A stretch of DNA of 64,000 nucleotides, taken from contig JAWKON010000041.1 in NCBI GenBank assembly GCA_041391125.1, positions 15,216-79,215 of the forward strand. The letters run 5' to 3'. Shown piece by piece: positions 62,322-64,000 of the stretch (positions are counted from its first letter, which is position 1; every line of letters begins with the position of its first letter). The stretch is from JACKBC01 sp041391125 (GTDB taxonomy: Bacteria > Chloroflexota > Anaerolineae > Caldilineales > Caldilineaceae). Under the pieces are notes generated by a model. It did not search any database and was not told where the DNA came from. It saw nothing but the letters and a program-made list of their open reading frames with translations. The position numbers and the translations under genes were made by a program.

Positions 62322-63956
62322 ATGCCAAAAGTAACCGGCGGCGAGGCCATCGTCCAATCGCTCATTGCCCACGGCGTCGACACGCTCTTTGGGCTGCCCG
62401 GCGTGCAAAACGACCATCTCTACAACGCGCTCTTTGACGCCGGCGGGGCTATCCGCGTCATCCACACGCGGCACGAGCAGGGCGCGGCCTATATGGCGCT
62501 GGGCTATGCGCTCTCCACGGGCAAGGTGGGCGCCTTTAGCGTGGTGCCGGGGCCGGGCTTTCTCAATGCGTGCGCGGCTTTGGCCACGGCCTACAGCAAC
62601 AATGCCAAAGTTCTTTGCCTCACCGGCCAGATTCCGTCGGCCAACATCGGCAAGGGCATTGGGATGCTGCACGAAATTCCCGATCAGTCCACCATTATGC
62701 AGACCTTGACCAAGTGGGCGGCCCGGCTGACCACGCCCGCTGACGCCCCCATCTTGGTTTCCGAAGCCTTCCGCCAGATGCAGTCGGGCCGACCGCGACC
62801 CGTGGGGCTGGAGGCGCCCATGGACGTATTGGCGGCCAAAGCCGCAGTAGACTTGGCGGTAGTGGAGCACGATATTCGCCATCCGCTGGTGGACCCCGAG
62901 GCCATTGAGGAGGCCGCCAAACTGCTGGGCAATGCGCAGAACCCGCTCATCTTCGTGGGCAGCGGCGCTGTTGAGGCCGCACCCTACGTGCAGCAACTGG
63001 CCGAAACATTGCAAGCGCCGGTGGTCTCGTCGCGCAGCGGCCACGGCATTTTGGACAGCCGCCACTATCTGGCCGTGCGCACCACGGCCGGTCATCGGCT
63101 GTGGGAAAAGGCGGATGTGGTGCTGGCCATCGGCACCCGGCTGCAAAACCCGCAGATCACGTGGGGGACCGATGATGAGCTGAAGATTATCCGCGTGGAA
63201 GTGGATCAAGAGGAGCTCAACCGCTACCCGGCGCCAGCGCTGAGCCTGGTGGCGCGCAGCCAGGATGTGCTGCCGCAACTGCTGCCCGCGGTGGAGAAAC
63301 ACAACCGCCAGCGCCCATCGCGCAAAGAGGAGATGGCGGCGCTGCACGCTTCGATTGATGAGCTGATGACGGCCATTGAGCCGCAGATGTCCTTTATTCG
63401 CGCGCTGCGCGAGGAGCTGCCGGAGGACGGCATTTATGTGGATGATCTGACGCAAGTGGGCTACGTGAGCCGGGTGGCTTTTCCGGTTTACAAGCCGCGC
63501 ACCTATTTGTCGGCGGGCTATCAAGGCACATTGGGCTGGGGCTTTGCCGCCGCGCTGGGCGCCAAAGTGGCCAACCCAGACAAGCCGGTGCTCTCGATTT
63601 CGGGCGACGGCGGCTTTATGTTCAACGTGCAGGAATTGGCCACCGCCGTGCAGCACAAGATCAACACGGTGAGCGTGGTCTTTAACGACGGCGCTTACGG
63701 CAACGTGCGCCGGATGCAGCGCTATGACCACGGCGAGCGGCTGATTGCCAGCGACTTAAAAAACCCCGACTTTGTCAAACTAGCCGAAGCGTTCGACATG
63801 CAGGGGCTGCGCGCCAACGGCCCAGACGAACTGCGATCCGCCCTACGCACTGCCTTCGCCCACAACGGCCCCACCCTCATCGAAGTGCCGGTGGAAGAGA
63901 TGCCGAATCCGCGCAACACGTATTGGTTGCCGCGCATTCGACCGCAGAAGAGCTAG
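62322..63956 (+). CDS. Thiamine-diphosphate-dependent enzyme of the acetolactate synthase family
   Basis: 544 residues, complete. N-terminal PYR domain: GGEAIVQSLIAHGVDTLFGL, PGVQNDHLYNALFDAGG and VIHTRHEQGAAYMALGYA with the catalytic Glu. Middle FAD/transhydrogenase-like domain. C-terminal PP domain with the ThDP motif SISGDGGFMFNVQELATAVQ then HKINTVSVVFNDGAYGNVRR. No small regulatory subunit gene adjoins. The sequence has the general acetolactate synthase/benzoylformate decarboxylase layout; the substrate could be pyruvate, glyoxylate or a sugar acid. Strong family call, weak specificity. Confidence 0.85.
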   Translation: MPKVTGGEAIVQSLIAHGVDTLFGLPGVQNDHLYNALFDAGGAIRVIHTRHEQGAAYMALGYALSTGKVGAFSVVPGPGFLNACAALATAYSNNAKVLCLTGQIPSANIGKGIGMLHEIPDQSTIMQTLTKWAARLTTPADAPILVSEAFRQMQSGRPRPVGLEAPMDVLAAKAAVDLAVVEHDIRHPLVDPEAIEEAAKLLGNAQNPLIFVGSGAVEAAPYVQQLAETLQAPVVSSRSGHGILDSRHYLAVRTTAGHRLWEKADVVLAIGTRLQNPQITWGTDDELKIIRVEVDQEELNRYPAPALSLVARSQDVLPQLLPAVEKHNRQRPSRKEEMAALHASIDELMTAIEPQMSFIRALREELPEDGIYVDDLTQVGYVSRVAFPVYKPRTYLSAGYQGTLGWGFAAALGAKVANPDKPVLSISGDGGFMFNVQELATAVQHKINTVSVVFNDGAYGNVRRMQRYDHGERLIASDLKNPDFVKLAEAFDMQGLRANGPDELRSALRTAFAHNGPTLIEVPVEEMPNPRNTYWLPRIRPQKS

Positions 63957-64000
63957 AAGAGGGGAAGGGGTGAAAGGGTGAAAGGGTGACAATGCCCCCC
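63957..64000. repeat. Start of a GGTGAAAGG word repeat, cut by the window edge
   Basis: After the TAG, GGGTGAAAGGGTGAAAGGGTG forms tandem words like the left arm of the 26852-26966 hairpin. The right arm is beyond the window. Confidence 0.4.

Noticed and set aside
1..64000. tRNA, rRNA, integrase, transposase or prophage genes
   Set aside because: I looked for cloverleaf ends, rRNA words and typical integrase or transposase motifs and found none; the repeats have no coding partner here.

Overview
The window reads as a chromosomal segment of a Chloroflexota bacterium, probably from the Caldilinea/Anaerolineae-like part of the phylum. The evidence is its gene content: many carbohydrate ABC transporters without local ATPases, Gfo/Idh/MocA dehydrogenases, DUF4058 and Uma2 proteins, CHAT/caspase proteins, secreted beta-helix proteins and abundant toxin-antitoxin pairs. 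The intergenic regions are rich in hairpins. The assignment is inferred from content; there is no rRNA gene in the window. I saw no tRNA, rRNA, CRISPR array, transposase or phage gene.

Layout. 0-2.3 kb: Mrr-like nuclease and an alkaline-phosphatase-superfamily phosphodiesterase. 2.8-7.5 kb: a large secreted beta-helix/Calx-beta surface protein, broken in its second half. 7.9-10.6 kb: an N,N-dimethylformamidase-like protein translationally coupled to an enolase-superfamily enzyme. 10.75-14.76 kb: a heavily frameshifted operon (creatininase, SDR, two ABC permeases). 14.8-23.4 kb: plus-strand metabolic genes (PNPOx-like, DUF6155, PhyH, Gfo/Idh/MocA, Ldh-type dehydrogenase, Uma2, AroA) and a MazEF pair. 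23.5-40.6 kb: mainly minus strand, with three carbohydrate ABC importers (binding protein plus two permeases each), an SDR, a YbaK deacylase, a PanB-like enzyme, a Gfo/Idh/MocA enzyme, a DUF433/DUF5615 pair and a ROK regulator. 41-46 kb: a glycerol-1-phosphate dehydrogenase-like enzyme, a UPF0175/PIN pair, an UPF0104 membrane protein, an amidase and a DUF2283 pair. 46.4-47.9 kb: sulfatase. 48.1-58.2 kb: ECF sigma factor, caspase-like protein, cytosolic subtilisin, a small beta protein and a 1440-residue CHAT-(cyclase-like)-AAA-TPR protein. 58.6-64 kb: sulfatase, PhyH dioxygenase, UppP and a ThDP enzyme.

How the genes work together. Most of the window imports and trims sugars and sugar derivatives: three to four importers, sulfatases for sulfated glycans, and oxidoreductases and an enolase-superfamily enzyme for sugar acids. 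The 48-58 kb block looks different. It gathers three classes of intracellular protease (caspase-like, subtilisin, CHAT) with a STAND-like ATPase/TPR sensor and a sigma factor, and is the best candidate for an undescribed signalling, cell-death or immunity system.

Two global oddities. First, many genes with intact family motifs are split by single-base indels, including aroA. At low density this looks like consensus error, but the 10.75-14.76 kb operon is so densely broken that real decay is also possible. Second, almost every intergenic gap holds a strong inverted repeat. Several belong to families repeated within the window, and all three binding-protein/permease junctions carry one.
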